Shown: in pieces, positions 54,121-64,000 of the stretch
Numbering within the stretch: position 1 is the stretch's first letter
Layout of the letters: each line of letters opens with the position of its first letter
Assembly: GCA_038503075.1 (NCBI GenBank)
Contig: JBCAML010000001.1
Location: 3,410,001 to 3,474,000, forward strand
Source of the DNA: Gyromitra esculenta
Taxonomy: Eukaryota; Ascomycota; Pezizomycetes; Pezizales; Discinaceae
Length of the DNA: 64,000 bases
Direction: 5' to 3'
Program-made: the position numbers and the translations under genes
Notes under the pieces: generated by a model
Told to the model about the DNA's origin: nothing
The model's input: only the letters and a program-made list of their open reading frames with translations
Database searches by the model: none

Positions 54121-55357
54121 CAGGCTCTGATGCAGGTCGGAAACAGGTCGTGAAGGAGGCTCTGAATCGCGAAGAAAGTAGGCACTAAAGCAGTTGATTA
54201 GCAAGCTTCTACGCAGTAAGAATGGGATGTTTGAAGCAGCAGAGAAGGAAAGCAAGGAGGCGGAAGCTATGGGGAAGGCTTTGGGGGCGAACTTTAGGGG
54301 GAGCAATAGGGGTAGCTATAGGGGAGATTGCAGACGGCATGTTGACGGGAGAGGGCCGGGTAACAGGAAAGCTAAGCGACTCATAAAATATCACTCGAAT
54401 TCACAACTTTCGCTGCCAAAGTAAGGGCGACCGACAGCACACCTACCCTGTTGGAGAGCTTTGACAGGAGCTTGGAGAGCATCAGCGAGAGCTTCTAGAG
54501 AGGGTATTCGGGAGAAAATTATGCAGCGGAAGTATACATATGTATCTTTGTCTGACTAGCGACATCAATTATGCAGTTAATCATCGACTTTGTCCGCTAT
54601 AAGACACTTTACTATGACGCTATAGTGGATCTTCGTCTAAAAAGCGACAGTTTAAATGCAAGCTGACATTGCCGCTGTCGGCTACATGACAGGCATGCAT
54701 TCTGTGTACAAGCGACCGATCAAAACTCACGATGAAGAAGAGAAGTCGTATTACTAGTAGTATGGAAGGCTTTTGAGGCTCTGCGAGCGTCTTGAAGCGA
54801 GAGGAATGGTGTAGCGTGCTTGGTGGGGGGGGGGTGCGCAGAGCAAGGGTTTTGACTCCATAGATTTTGCTAAGTGCTCAGGGTCAGGGTTAGAGCTCGC
54901 TTCTGGCGCAGCAGGAGAGACAAGCAATCGATCGGGCACCGCAGAGAACAGTGCAGAAGCTCAGGCCCAGCTGGGGGCACCAGAGATTGCAGCAGAAGAT
55001 CCAGACGTGCCTGACGCACTAGGCTTTTGGAGCACTCCCCAGGGCGCTTGGGGCGCCCAAATGACACGGGGCGGATGGCGTGCGCCCTGGCGCAGCTAAG
55101 CAATCTCATGGCGCAAATGAAGTCTTGTTGATGGAAAGGAGGCTCTCCTACGGAACGGGTTTTCGGTGACGCCATTCCTGCCAGAGGGGGAGGGCGGAGA
55201 GAGCGGGGCGAGTGGGGAGAGCGAGGTGAGTGGTGGGGAAGAGGAGAGAGAAGAGGAGAGAGACTCTACGCTGGGCAGCCGCCCCACTAAGCGGAGTCTT
55301 CCAGGAGGGGAGGAAAGGGTGGAAGGTGGAGGAAAGCGATGGAGGACAGCGGCATAG
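54121..55357. other. unrecognised region, possible gag-like or low-complexity coding remains
   Basis: Two plus-strand open stretches, 54194-54424 (Gly/Arg/Ser-rich) and 55166-55357 (Glu/Gly-rich), and a segment at 54880-55080 reading Ala/Gly/Glu-rich. None matches a known domain. Confidence 0.3.
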
Positions 55358-56030
55358 GCGGTTTATGGTGAGGGGTTCCCTTTGTTTATGTCGTCGTTTC
55401 TTGGCTTGAAAAGGAGGGTTTCTATGTCTCCTAAGGTTAGCTGGTATTCGTATCTTCTTTTTTTGGGGTCCTCGTGGTAAGGGGGGGGTATCTGTTTCCT
55501 TTGGGGATCTGTTTCCTTGGGGGATTCGTTTCCTTGGGGTCTTCACGGTAGGGGGGGGGTTTTCTGGTAAGGTGTTGGCCATGGGACGGCCAATTTTAGG
55601 AGGGGAGGGTTGTGGTGGGGCGTGAGGCTGCAGGCGTGGTAGGGAGGCGATGTCACGTGGTTTATCACGTGACGTGGGTTAGGGTATGGGGTTTGTAGTG
55701 GGGGGGATCGTGTATATCTTTTGGCGGGGTCGCGGCTTTCTGTACATCATCCATCACCATTCTTCTACTATTCTATATATTATTCGCTACTCTACATACG
55801 GGTGTCTACTATCACGAGGCCTATTCTTGGGCGTGCCATTCGGGGGCTCTCGCCTCCTCCCCGCTACTGAGCAAGCTTTAGACATCGCTCGCAGGTGTCG
55901 CTCGCAGAGCCATTGGAGGTAAAGTCCCTAGAAAAGACTTATCTAGTGGAAGTCCGCGTCGACGCGCCCTCCTACCAATAAAAGGGAATACGATGTCAGA
56001 TCTCGAGGTTACTGCTAGGGCGTCCCTACC
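55358..56030. other. G-rich spacer
   Basis: Runs of seven to nine G occur at 55480-55488 and 55551-55559. Two nearby copies of tcacgtg (55651, 55664) form a loose inverted repeat. No gene. Confidence 0.35.
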
Positions 56031-56153
56031 GCCCGCCCACAACGTATGACTCATTGCAACGGAAAACCAAAGAAAACATAAAAGAACAACAACGAAACGT
56101 GACAACCATACACCCATGTACTTCACTGACCAACGAAACAACCATCCATGAAA
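56031..56153 (+). mobile_element. TCE copy 13, 5'-truncated
   Basis: Only the last ~120 bp of the element remain (actcattgcaacgg... to CCATGAAA), matching copies 1, 2 and 4. The left part is missing or replaced by unrelated sequence. Confidence 0.75.
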
Positions 56154-56459
56154 GTCCAGCAGTGTCCATAATAATCCACAAACCATGAACCATTGACCAG
56201 CAGGGTTCGCCTGAAGCTCATAGGGATCCAGTTAAGCCCCAGATTATCGAAGAGATTAAGAGGTGGTCCAGAAAGGTCCAGGACGGTTCGCGGGTGCCAG
56301 TGGTTCAAAATGGTCCATGGTCCTATATGGATCAGGAGCCGGATGCCAGTGTCGTAGTCCCTAAAATAGACTATGCATGGTCCGCCATTTTGGTGGACCG
56401 GGCATACCATCCGGGACCTCGGGTGGAGCCATCCCAGATCAAAAACATTTTTGCCGATG
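56154..56459 (-). repeat. second copy of the repeat at 9444-10502, uninterrupted
   Basis: Reverse orientation relative to the 9.4-kb copy; ends at 56459 with the terminus CATCGGCAAAAA (minus strand). It holds the empty site for TCE copy 1 (ggtcccggatgg on the minus strand, near 56412). Confidence 0.75.
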
Positions 56460-57044
56460 TCTAACTTTAGCGATCAACTTCATGATCTCTCGTTTTACTT
56501 AAATATACCGCTTCACCATAACCCCAACTTCCCCTCTCAACTTTCTAATCTCTCTAATGAGCACCTCATTACTTCGGTGGTACTCGTTTTCGGCAGCCAT
56601 GAGCTTTTAGGCTGGCATGGCTCTGCTCTTGTACCTTTGAATTGACATACTGCGTGATAATAAAGCCGTTGATGTAAATGAAGTTTTTCAAAAGCAGGGT
56701 AGTCAGGTTCTTATTGGCAGGAAACCTGTATCACAAAAAGCTTGGAAGATGAGTCGATTTGTTGGCGACCTGTGATTGGTCGCTTCGTCCTGCAGTGTGG
56801 TTGTCAAGGTAAGAGTTTTTTCTAGTACAGTTGTATCTATCGCGATCCCTCAAGATTATTTCAGCTACTTCACACAACTATTCACATTGCGAGAGCGACT
56901 AATTATTTGGATGAGCTGTGTGAAATTTGACGCGGTGAAGAAAAAAATGGAGAAGAGAAGGACATCTATGGTTTCTTGAGATCACGCTGAATTGTAGCAA
57001 CTTTAGCTAGCCCAGATAGTGGAATCGATAATTTCTACCAAATA
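56460..57044. other. 3' flank of RecQ, no gene recognised
   Basis: AT-rich; the distal part is probably RecQ 3' UTR. Short open frames only. Confidence 0.45.
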
Positions 57045-59066
57045 TCAACATAATTCGTCATAGCAGTCGCTATAAAATGATCCAGCCTCCCGTTGCGTTG
57101 ATATCCACTCCTCATCAACTAATATGTTCCGTTTGGCCCGCCTTAAGGTATCAACGTCTTTACAATGATCACAAGCAAAATTACATGTTGGAACCTTAGG
57201 CTCGCCGAAGTATTTCGATATTGCTAGGTGCCGACAAGTAGAGACGTCTTCGCAATAGTTTACTAACTAATAAACTAAATCAACAATTTTATCTTGCATT
57301 TCGCGAATAAGTATTGGGTTATAAAGCTTGTCATACCGCTTGAAAACTTTTCATCCTCCCTAAAGCTTCCTCTGAGGGTGGTTTCTTATTCGCTTCCAAG
57401 CTAATAAGATATGTTGTCCGGTCTCGGTCTTCCCTACTGTAATAAAGAATGCACCTCGATGCTTTTCCGTCCCTCCCAGCGCGCCCAGCTTCTTGGTAGT
57501 AACCTTCGAATGACTTTGCCATTTGCCAATGGATAATAAAACGCACCTACAAAGATTAGAGGGTAATCAAGGTCAAATAATCGGTCTACAACAAGTTAAC
57601 CCTTACGTTCGGCTTATCCACCCCCATCCCGAATGCTGTCGTTGCTACTATCACATCATAACCAGGCTTGTCAAGTAACCAACATGCAGTGGTATCTTCC
57701 TTTTCTTGATCTTTGATATCCCATTAAGGTTAGTGTTGCAAGCGGATAGTGGACATTGGGAAAGGTGGAAGTGAACATACTCTCAAGCCCCGCGTGATAT
57801 GGTCTGTTCGATTCGGAATTAGTTAGTAGTATTTAAGGTATCTCTTAATTTATGATATTTCCAAACCTGGCTCCTATTCCATGACCTCGAAGGGCCTTCG
57901 AAAGATCTTCACACGTTTGCCGTGTTCGACAATAAATGATTCCTGATACTGCCGTTGATCTCTCAGTTTTATCCTGGTGGACACTTCGCCGTTTATAAAC
58001 TTCTCTCAGCCACGTGATCAAGTCATTAAGTATGTCAACCGAATCATTCGTATATCTTATCTCGTAATGAAGATTGTTTCCTTCGACTAGATATCAGTAC
58101 TACATGTAGTTATCTCCAATAAGAAGTTAGTAGAAACGTACGGGCTGTGGATAGAAGAAATATTTTTAATCCCGGGGGTGGTGTAAATTGAAGTATCTTG
58201 TTTATGTCTACACGTACTCTTTGAGTTGCGGTTGCTGTCACTGCCATAAGTGGAACGGACGGATACTCCGACTTGAAGAACGAAAGTTGTTTAAATGACG
58301 GTCGGAAGTCGTGGCCCCATTCTTCATGATGTACCGGTCAGTTTAGCACTCGTTGGTTGAAATATTTTTTTCAAATCACCAAACTTACCCGATATGCAAT
58401 GTGCTTCGTCGATAACTATACGATTTAATTCGCGTTGTTGATACACTATCGCGATCTTGCGCCGAAAACTCTGAGTTGCACAAAGTTCCGGAGTAACTGC
58501 AATCAATCAATTTACAAATCCCGGGCAGCACCGAGAAGAGGAAAGGAAAATAGCTGTTTCAAAACAAATGATGAGTGCAGACCGTACAACAGGCGAATCT
58601 TCGGATGCCCACACTCTAGTTCTGCTAATATTTTCTGTCTATCTTCGTTGGACACACTACTGTTTAGGGTAGCCGAGTTAATGCCCGCTGCCCGCATTGC
58701 ATCCACTTGGTTCGCCTGAGGAGAAGGAATGCGCTTAGATAGTTGATGAAGCCTTGCGGTCGTGCTGGGTTTGAACTCTCTTACCATGATGCTGAGAAGT
58801 GGTGAAACGACAATAGTCAATCCATGCTCTGCCACCACAGCGGGCATCTGGAAGCACAAAGATTTCCCGAGACCTGTTGCAGCCTGTAAATAAACATCAT
58901 GACCCGCTAAAGCAGCCTATCTCTTCGACATTAGCACGTATTCCAAAGAAATCAGGCAGTTGAGGCAGACCTCTATAACTTCACGTTGAATAGAACGAAA
59001 GGTCTGCTTCTTGAATATGTGTTTCAATGTGAATTCTATATCGGGATATTTTTTCGCTGTGGCCAT
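57045..59066 (-). CDS. RecQ-family DNA helicase, intact, ten exons
   Basis: ATP-dependent 3'-5' DNA helicase of the RecQ family, active in recombination and replication repair. Model: 59066-58971, 58916-58785, 58715-58583, 58496-58389, 58321-58142, 58086-57867, 57803-57781, 57710-57607, 57546-57337, 57266-57045; 1428 nt, 475 residues, no stops. Motif [72 protein letters not shown]; then a RecQ zinc region ([10 protein letters not shown]...CNFACDHC). It has no HRDC domain, so it resembles short RecQ proteins rather than Sgs1/QDE-3. Two introns use GTCTGC donors (58970, 58582); exon 7 is only 23 nt. The exon chain is my inference from frame and motif continuity. Confidence 0.88.
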
Positions 59067-60407
59067 AGTTCCATTAAGATAGACGAAGGAGGTACATGTA
59101 ATTTCTTGGTTTTGGACACAAAGGAATTCTACATATCAGCCGATTACTCGAACGCGTCGCTTTAAGGTTTTAAGCCGCATTATCTTGGCGTTGATCGGAA
59201 TAGCGCGGCAGTCTGGCTTAGCAGATATGCAGGAATGCGAACCAGAAAACAAGTGGGGGTGGCTCGGTACGCCACGGCATTAGACACGAATTCCGTAGCG
59301 TATAAAGCCACTCCCCCTCTTTCCTGTTCGTATGCTTGCTTGCTAACAAGTACATGTAGTAAAGACCCATAGAGAACAGAGCAAGGAACCTCTTGGAGCA
59401 ACAATAATGTTCTATTCACTGTCCTCCCAACCGAATGCCTCTGGAGAGAATACTTATACCCTCCCCTATTAATGTTAACTTAGCTATAACTAATTATCTG
59501 CGCGAGCTTCCTACTGCGTTCGATTTGGACGCTTCACCAATGCAGGCATACATTTGGGATACGTATAGCTAAACCTTGAGAGCTTAATTCCACAAGTAGG
59601 AGGCTATGTAGTATTGAAAGGCTTGCCTCTAAATGCTCATGAGTATTCCAGAGCATTCTAACTCTTGGCACATAGCTATGCAGTGATTAGGGTTTAATTA
59701 GGCTCGCGTACCAAAGACTAGATATATATGTATACCGTAATATCTCGGCGATACCGAACAGAGCTGGGTCGTGAGTGTTGGAAATTGGCCCAGGCCAGAT
59801 TGATATTGAAATATAAAGAGCTGGGCTAGGGCTCAATTACTACAACTGAATGAATGATAATGCTTTGAATATCAGCAAAAAATACTCCTAAATTGGCAGG
59901 ACTTTGCATATATGTATTTTAGTACGATATGTTGAAATAAGTGATCGCTTTCTTGAGGTTTTTGTTTAGAACACAAAATTTACCCAGTATGAGGTTGTGA
60001 AGACACTGGCACGTGGTAGAAACTTGAAGACCCATCAAATAACTAATGAATTGTGCAGCTTGAAGCAAATACCAGGCCAGGTACTAGGGGCTGGCTTAAC
60101 GACGTTGATTTCACCTATCACAGCCTGGACCAATTTCAAACACCCACAACCCAGCCTTGTTCGGTATCGCCGAGATACCACGGTATGCGTGTGGTATAAC
60201 AAATTTAGAGAGATACATACAGTCAAGACGCCCAAATACCTTGCCCGCGCACCAATCGATTGAACCACCTCCTGAGCTTTCTAGGAGTGTCTTGATCTGT
60301 GATCCAAGCTCCACCCTTTTTTTTCCAATAGGGCTTTACCCAAAAGCCTGATCGCCCTTCAGCTTGCAAACCCTCAACATCTGTAACTCAGGAGTCAAAA
60401 TTAACTA
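59067..60407. other. intergenic region between RecQ and the MITE
   Basis: Contains the RecQ promoter. No convincing coding sequence: open frames at 59180-59419 and 59997-60263 match nothing known. Confidence 0.45.
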
Positions 60408-60523
60408 CTCGTGCTGCCGAAAAGTCTTCGGGTCATGTGCAGAATAACGGCTACATATGTAGTTATTAGAGTTTAACTGCATGTTATCCATCACGTAACC
60501 CGAAGACTTTTCGGCAGCACGAG
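60408..60523. mobile_element. 116-bp Tc1/mariner-type MITE with perfect 26-bp inverted repeats
   Basis: Left arm 60408-60433 (CTCGTGCTGCCGAAAAGTCT...) and right arm 60498-60523 are exact reverse complements over 26 bp. The element is bounded by TA on both sides (60406-60407, 60524-60525), the duplication made by Tc1/mariner transposases. It has no coding capacity. Perfect arms suggest a recent insertion. Confidence 0.92.
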
Positions 60524-60689
60524 TACACAAGCACGAAACTAACCAATTATCTACTCACTAATGTGAAATGAGGAGAATCTATATGGTTTTTATGTAAAAC
60601 TGTTCATATTAACTTCTGTGAGCCATGGATGGTACATACATGTATGTACATTTAGTTGAGGTAGCGAATTGGTTACTGCCCACATTTAC

Positions 60690-60942
60690 CTACATTTACC
60701 GTGGTAGTTGTTCAATGAGGCGACAGCAACAATACCCCCCCAGCAACAGGACCAACTTCACCATGCAGACAATGAAGCTTATGTATGAAAATAGACAAGT
60801 GGGTAGAATTCCATAAGAAATATTTTTATCTTGAAGCATAGCTCTAAACTCTCTTGTGAACATAGAGAAATAGCCCACATTGCTGGAGTGTGGTATTGTT
60901 GTTGTCGCCTCATCAAACGACTACCACTGTAATACAAGTAGC
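60690..60942. mobile_element. second foldback element, ~250 bp
   Basis: Imperfect inverted repeats of ~50 bp (gtggtagttgttcaatgagg onward and the inverse ending near 60935, tcaaacgactaccactgtaa), separated by ~140 bp. MITE-like; no target duplication established. Confidence 0.6.
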
Positions 60943-61343
60943 CATGAGCCATGTAACCATGAGCCATGTTGGTGCCTAGCCTATCATACTGTGCTGGGCG
61001 CCTACGTAACAAAACAACTGGTAGGCTGGCCAGTGCGCCAGCCCATCGGGCCGAACGAATGATCCTCGCCAGCAGCCTGCTGTCGCCACCAACCAAGAAG
61101 TGGAACACCTAACAAGAGTGATTTATCTACGAGCTCTCCCTCGAGATTACTACTTCCTCTCTTTCTCTTCTTCAGCTCTCCCTCCTCGACTCTGCTTGCT
61201 AGTAAACCTAGAAGCACTCTATCGCCAAGTTCGAGAGCTATCTGCTACATATTCAGCGGCTTCTTTCACCATTCAAGCTATAAAAACGTTATCGCCATCG
61301 GTATCACTCATCACAACCAACCATTCGCTAGTCTAAGGTTTCG
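60943..61343. other. promoter region of the TAG1 gene
   Basis: No coding sequence recognised. It contains a TATA-like gctataaaaacg at 61275-61286, about 60 bp before the start codon. Confidence 0.5.
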
Positions 61344-64000
61344 ATGTCTTCGCCTAGTGCTCGTTCAATATCAGCGCTTGAAGATACTCCACTCCTACAG
61401 GCTGGCGTTTCCACTCTTTGTCCTACGCACAATGACGCTCTCCCATCTTGCCCAGTACACAACAGTTCTTCATTGAAAACACCAACACCATCGTCAAAGC
61501 CACCCACTGTACGCCAAAAATTGATCTCCGAAGAGACACCGCTTCTTCAGGCTGGCTCCTCAATTGATCCCCCATCATATAATGCCACCACTCCTTATTG
61601 TCCAATTCATACCTCTCCATCATCGCTCCCATCCCTGCCACAACCGTCCCCCCCTCCCTCAACCCCGACTTCAGCGAACCCACGAAGATGGTCGAGTATA
61701 ATTGCTTTGGCTCTCTTGTGCACTAGCATCGTTATCATATTATCAATCGGATTTCTCGCTCCTGCTGCAGCAACGCAGTACGCTAAAGAAGCCGTTATCT
61801 TGGATATTTCCAATCTATCCGTTGAGTCATTCACCGACAACGGAGTGCAAGCTCGGATTCAAGCAGCTGTGGCTGTGGACGCTAGTCGGGTCAGGAATGG
61901 TGTGATTCGGAATTTTGGTAGGCTAGGGACATGGTTGGCGCGCAAGGTCTCAACCGAGGAGTCAAAGGTACACGTTTACCTTCCTGGCTATGGCAACGGT
62001 CTTCTGGGAACAGCGACCGTGCCAGCTATAGTCGTGGATATACGAAACGGTCACATGACATCGATAGACTTCATCTCGGAAGTTGAGACAGGCTCCCTCG
62101 ACGTTGTTCGGAGAGTAGCCAATGATTACTTAAATGGAGGATTGGGATTGGTATTAGTGCGTGGGGAGGCCGATCTCTCTTTGAAATCTGGCATTCTCGG
62201 TTTTGGGATGCAAAGGATATCTAAGGAAATGACCTTTGAAGGTTCTAAATACAAGCAATGACCAATCCCCAAGAAATAGACTAACTTCTTCTTTTCGTAT
62301 CAGAAATACCATCATTGCCTAATTTCCAAGTTAATCGATTGAACTTTGGGGAGGCAACTCTCCCGGGGCAAAAAGCGCTAAGCGCCAATGTCTCAGTTAC
62401 AATAGAAAATCCTTTTCCCCTCGATTTTGAGATACCTTCATTATCTTTCACAGTACTCCTTCCAGGCTGTGAGGCGCACGATCTGGTGTTCATAGCTACG
62501 GCCGAGACTTCACGCCTTTTCGTCAAGCCCAAAACTAACATTGACCTGGATATATCTGCTGTTGTTCGCAATCTCCCCGACAGCTTCATCACTGCGTGCC
62601 CGAAATCCCATACATCTCCTATGGATAACTTTCTTGGAGGCTACCTTCATGGGAATGTTACTACTGTATATGTCCGAGGTTCCGATACCCTAAAAACAGA
62701 TGCGCCTGAGTGGTTACTAGAATTCCTCCGGAGTGTTACCCTCCCTGTTCCGTTTCCAGGACATGCATTTGATAACGTCATAAAATCATTCAGTTTATCA
62801 GATGTCAAATTTCGGCTTCCTGCCCCAGAAGCCAAGCCTGGCTCTCCTGAGTCATCACCGCGTCTAAGTGCGTCTGTGGGGGCAATCGTTAGGCTTCCAG
62901 AAGAAATTAAGTTCCCGATCGATGTCAAGCGTCTCCGAGCAGTGGCAGATGTCTCATATAATGGCAACAAGTTTGGTACTCTCAACTTACAGAAGTGGAT
63001 GCCAGCAAATTCCTCGCGTTCCGATGGCGGCGAATACATTCGGATCCGCGCGGTGGTCGATGATGCGCCATTGGATGTGACAGATTATGATGTTTTTGAA
63101 AAAGTAATGGGGAAATTGGTATTTGGAGGTGGGAAGCCGGTTCAGCTTAGTATCAAAGGCGACGCGGATGTCGATATCAAGACCAACCTAGGTAAGTTTA
63201 TGGTTAGTAAGATACCCGCGGCTGGAAATATCACCATCGATGCCTTCCCAGGTGCCGGTTCGTTACCATTGCCAAAAGCCAATGAGGTGGTAATTGTAGA
63301 CACTACGCCGCAGTCGATTACTCTCCGGATCAATCTTAGTATCAACAACCCCACGCCTTGGGAAGCTGTTGTTCCTTACGTGAGTGTCAATATCTCACAC
63401 GAGAATATGATTCTGGGAAATGCCAGCATTTCCAATATGCACATCTTGCCTGGAAACAATACTATTAATGTATGGGCAATATGGGATCCTCGCACTCATG
63501 GGGGCGTTGAAGCCGAAAAGGCCGGGGCCCAACTCATTGGCGAATATCTTTCTGGTATGTACTATCCACCAGTTACGTTTTTTTCATACTGTCTTAAAAC
63601 TAATAACAGTACCACCTTCAGGTCGTAACACAACACTTACCATTCGTCCGCACGCTGAAAGTTTACCTCCTCTACCCTTATTGTCACGTGCACTTGCAGA
63701 TTTTGAAGTTACAATTCCAACCCCTCGTCTAGGAAAAAGTGATGATCCCAACGATGACACATCATCACGTTTGATAGAATCAGCAACTGTAAGCACCTAA
63801 GTAGTGCACCCTAGATTATCATTAGGATCAAGTTTATTATTGAGAGACTGGAGCTAACATCGTCGTTCCCTTAGATGCATATCTTTACTTCTACAGCCGA
63901 CTTTCTCGTCAGCAATCCGCTCGTAAATAACAAAATTACAGTCAACAAGATAAACGGCACCGCAAAATACAATGGTAGCGATTTAGGGACAATATTATAC
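61344..64000 (+). CDS. TAG1: Tag1-type vacuolar membrane protein (DUF3712), 3' end outside the window
   Basis: Exons 61344-62241, 62304-63554, 63622-63788 and 63875 onward, open to the window end (814 codons so far). Residues 1-115 are cytosolic and Pro/Ser-rich, ~116-141 form one transmembrane helix (SSIIALALLCTSIVIILSIG), and the rest is a large beta-rich domain with LEA-like/DUF3712 repeats. Yeast Tag1 is a single-pass vacuolar protein that ends prolonged autophagy; many databases call the family 'pre-rRNA processing protein' (family knowledge). The cytosolic tail holds an internal duplication with acidic dileucine motifs EDTPLL (13-18) and EETPLL (63-68), classical vacuolar sorting signals. 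The start is the first ATG after a TATA-like box and precedes a conserved reading frame. Confidence 0.8.

Noticed and set aside
53778..54188. Lys/Arg/Gln-rich protein at the minisatellite
   Set aside because: It is translation of the repeat units only; the opposite strand and the 42-kb array are equally open.
60628..60655. Palindrome gtacatacatgtatgtac
   Set aside because: AT-rich alternating sequence of this length is expected by chance in intergenic DNA.
1..64000. CRISPR arrays, bacterial-type operons or rRNA genes
   Set aside because: None seen; the window is clearly eukaryotic.

Overview
The window looks like a transposon-rich chromosome segment of a filamentous ascomycete. A Pezizomycete such as a truffle-like fungus is plausible but not proven. 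Host genes have many short introns (50-90 bp, GT..AG, often with TACTAAC/CTAAC-type branch points). Encoded proteins include a Cdc10 septin, mitochondrial L32, a RecQ helicase and a Tag1-type vacuolar protein. Tad/I-like LINEs, Ty3/Gypsy, Plavaka/KDZ, piggyBac and Tc1-mariner sequences fill most of the rest.

Host genes sit at the edges and in one central island. Left edge: MRPL32 (258-647, minus) and the septin CDC10 (1050-2376, plus, six exons) are divergently transcribed. Centre: a broken unrecognised gene (29090-30421, plus) converges on an intact C2H2-finger gene (30864-32018, minus). Right edge: an intact 10-exon RecQ helicase (57045-59066, minus) and the 5' part of a TAG1/DUF3712 gene (61344 to the window end, plus).

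The interior is nested mobile DNA: a nearly intact piggyBac transposase (6527-8526); a Tc1-mariner relic; a Plavaka relic carrying a GC-rich foldback insert; a head-to-tail LINE array (14910-24671); Gypsy gag and pol relics with four copies of a ~735-bp LTR (TGTAACGG...CCGTTACA); a SNF2-helicase relic (38983-43383) split by a repeat block; two minisatellites in opposite orientation; and a relic of an unknown, possibly dioxygenase-like gene (52083-53550). Four of the five long LINE copies have ORF1 joined directly to the 3' UTR and poly(A), with no ORF2.

The most striking signal is a ~410-bp interspersed element, here called TCE after its TCACGG...CCGTGA ends. It occurs 13 times in both orientations, with 5-bp target duplications, and nine of the eleven copies with a known insertion site lie in other repeats or element relics. 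Aligned copies keep at least five small hairpins whose two arms change together (compensatory substitutions), and all twelve copies that retain this part have a TATA-box-like TATAWAAG at one fixed position on one strand. It could be a solo LTR, a non-autonomous element with a structured transcript, or a structured-RNA retroelement. I know of no named family that matches.
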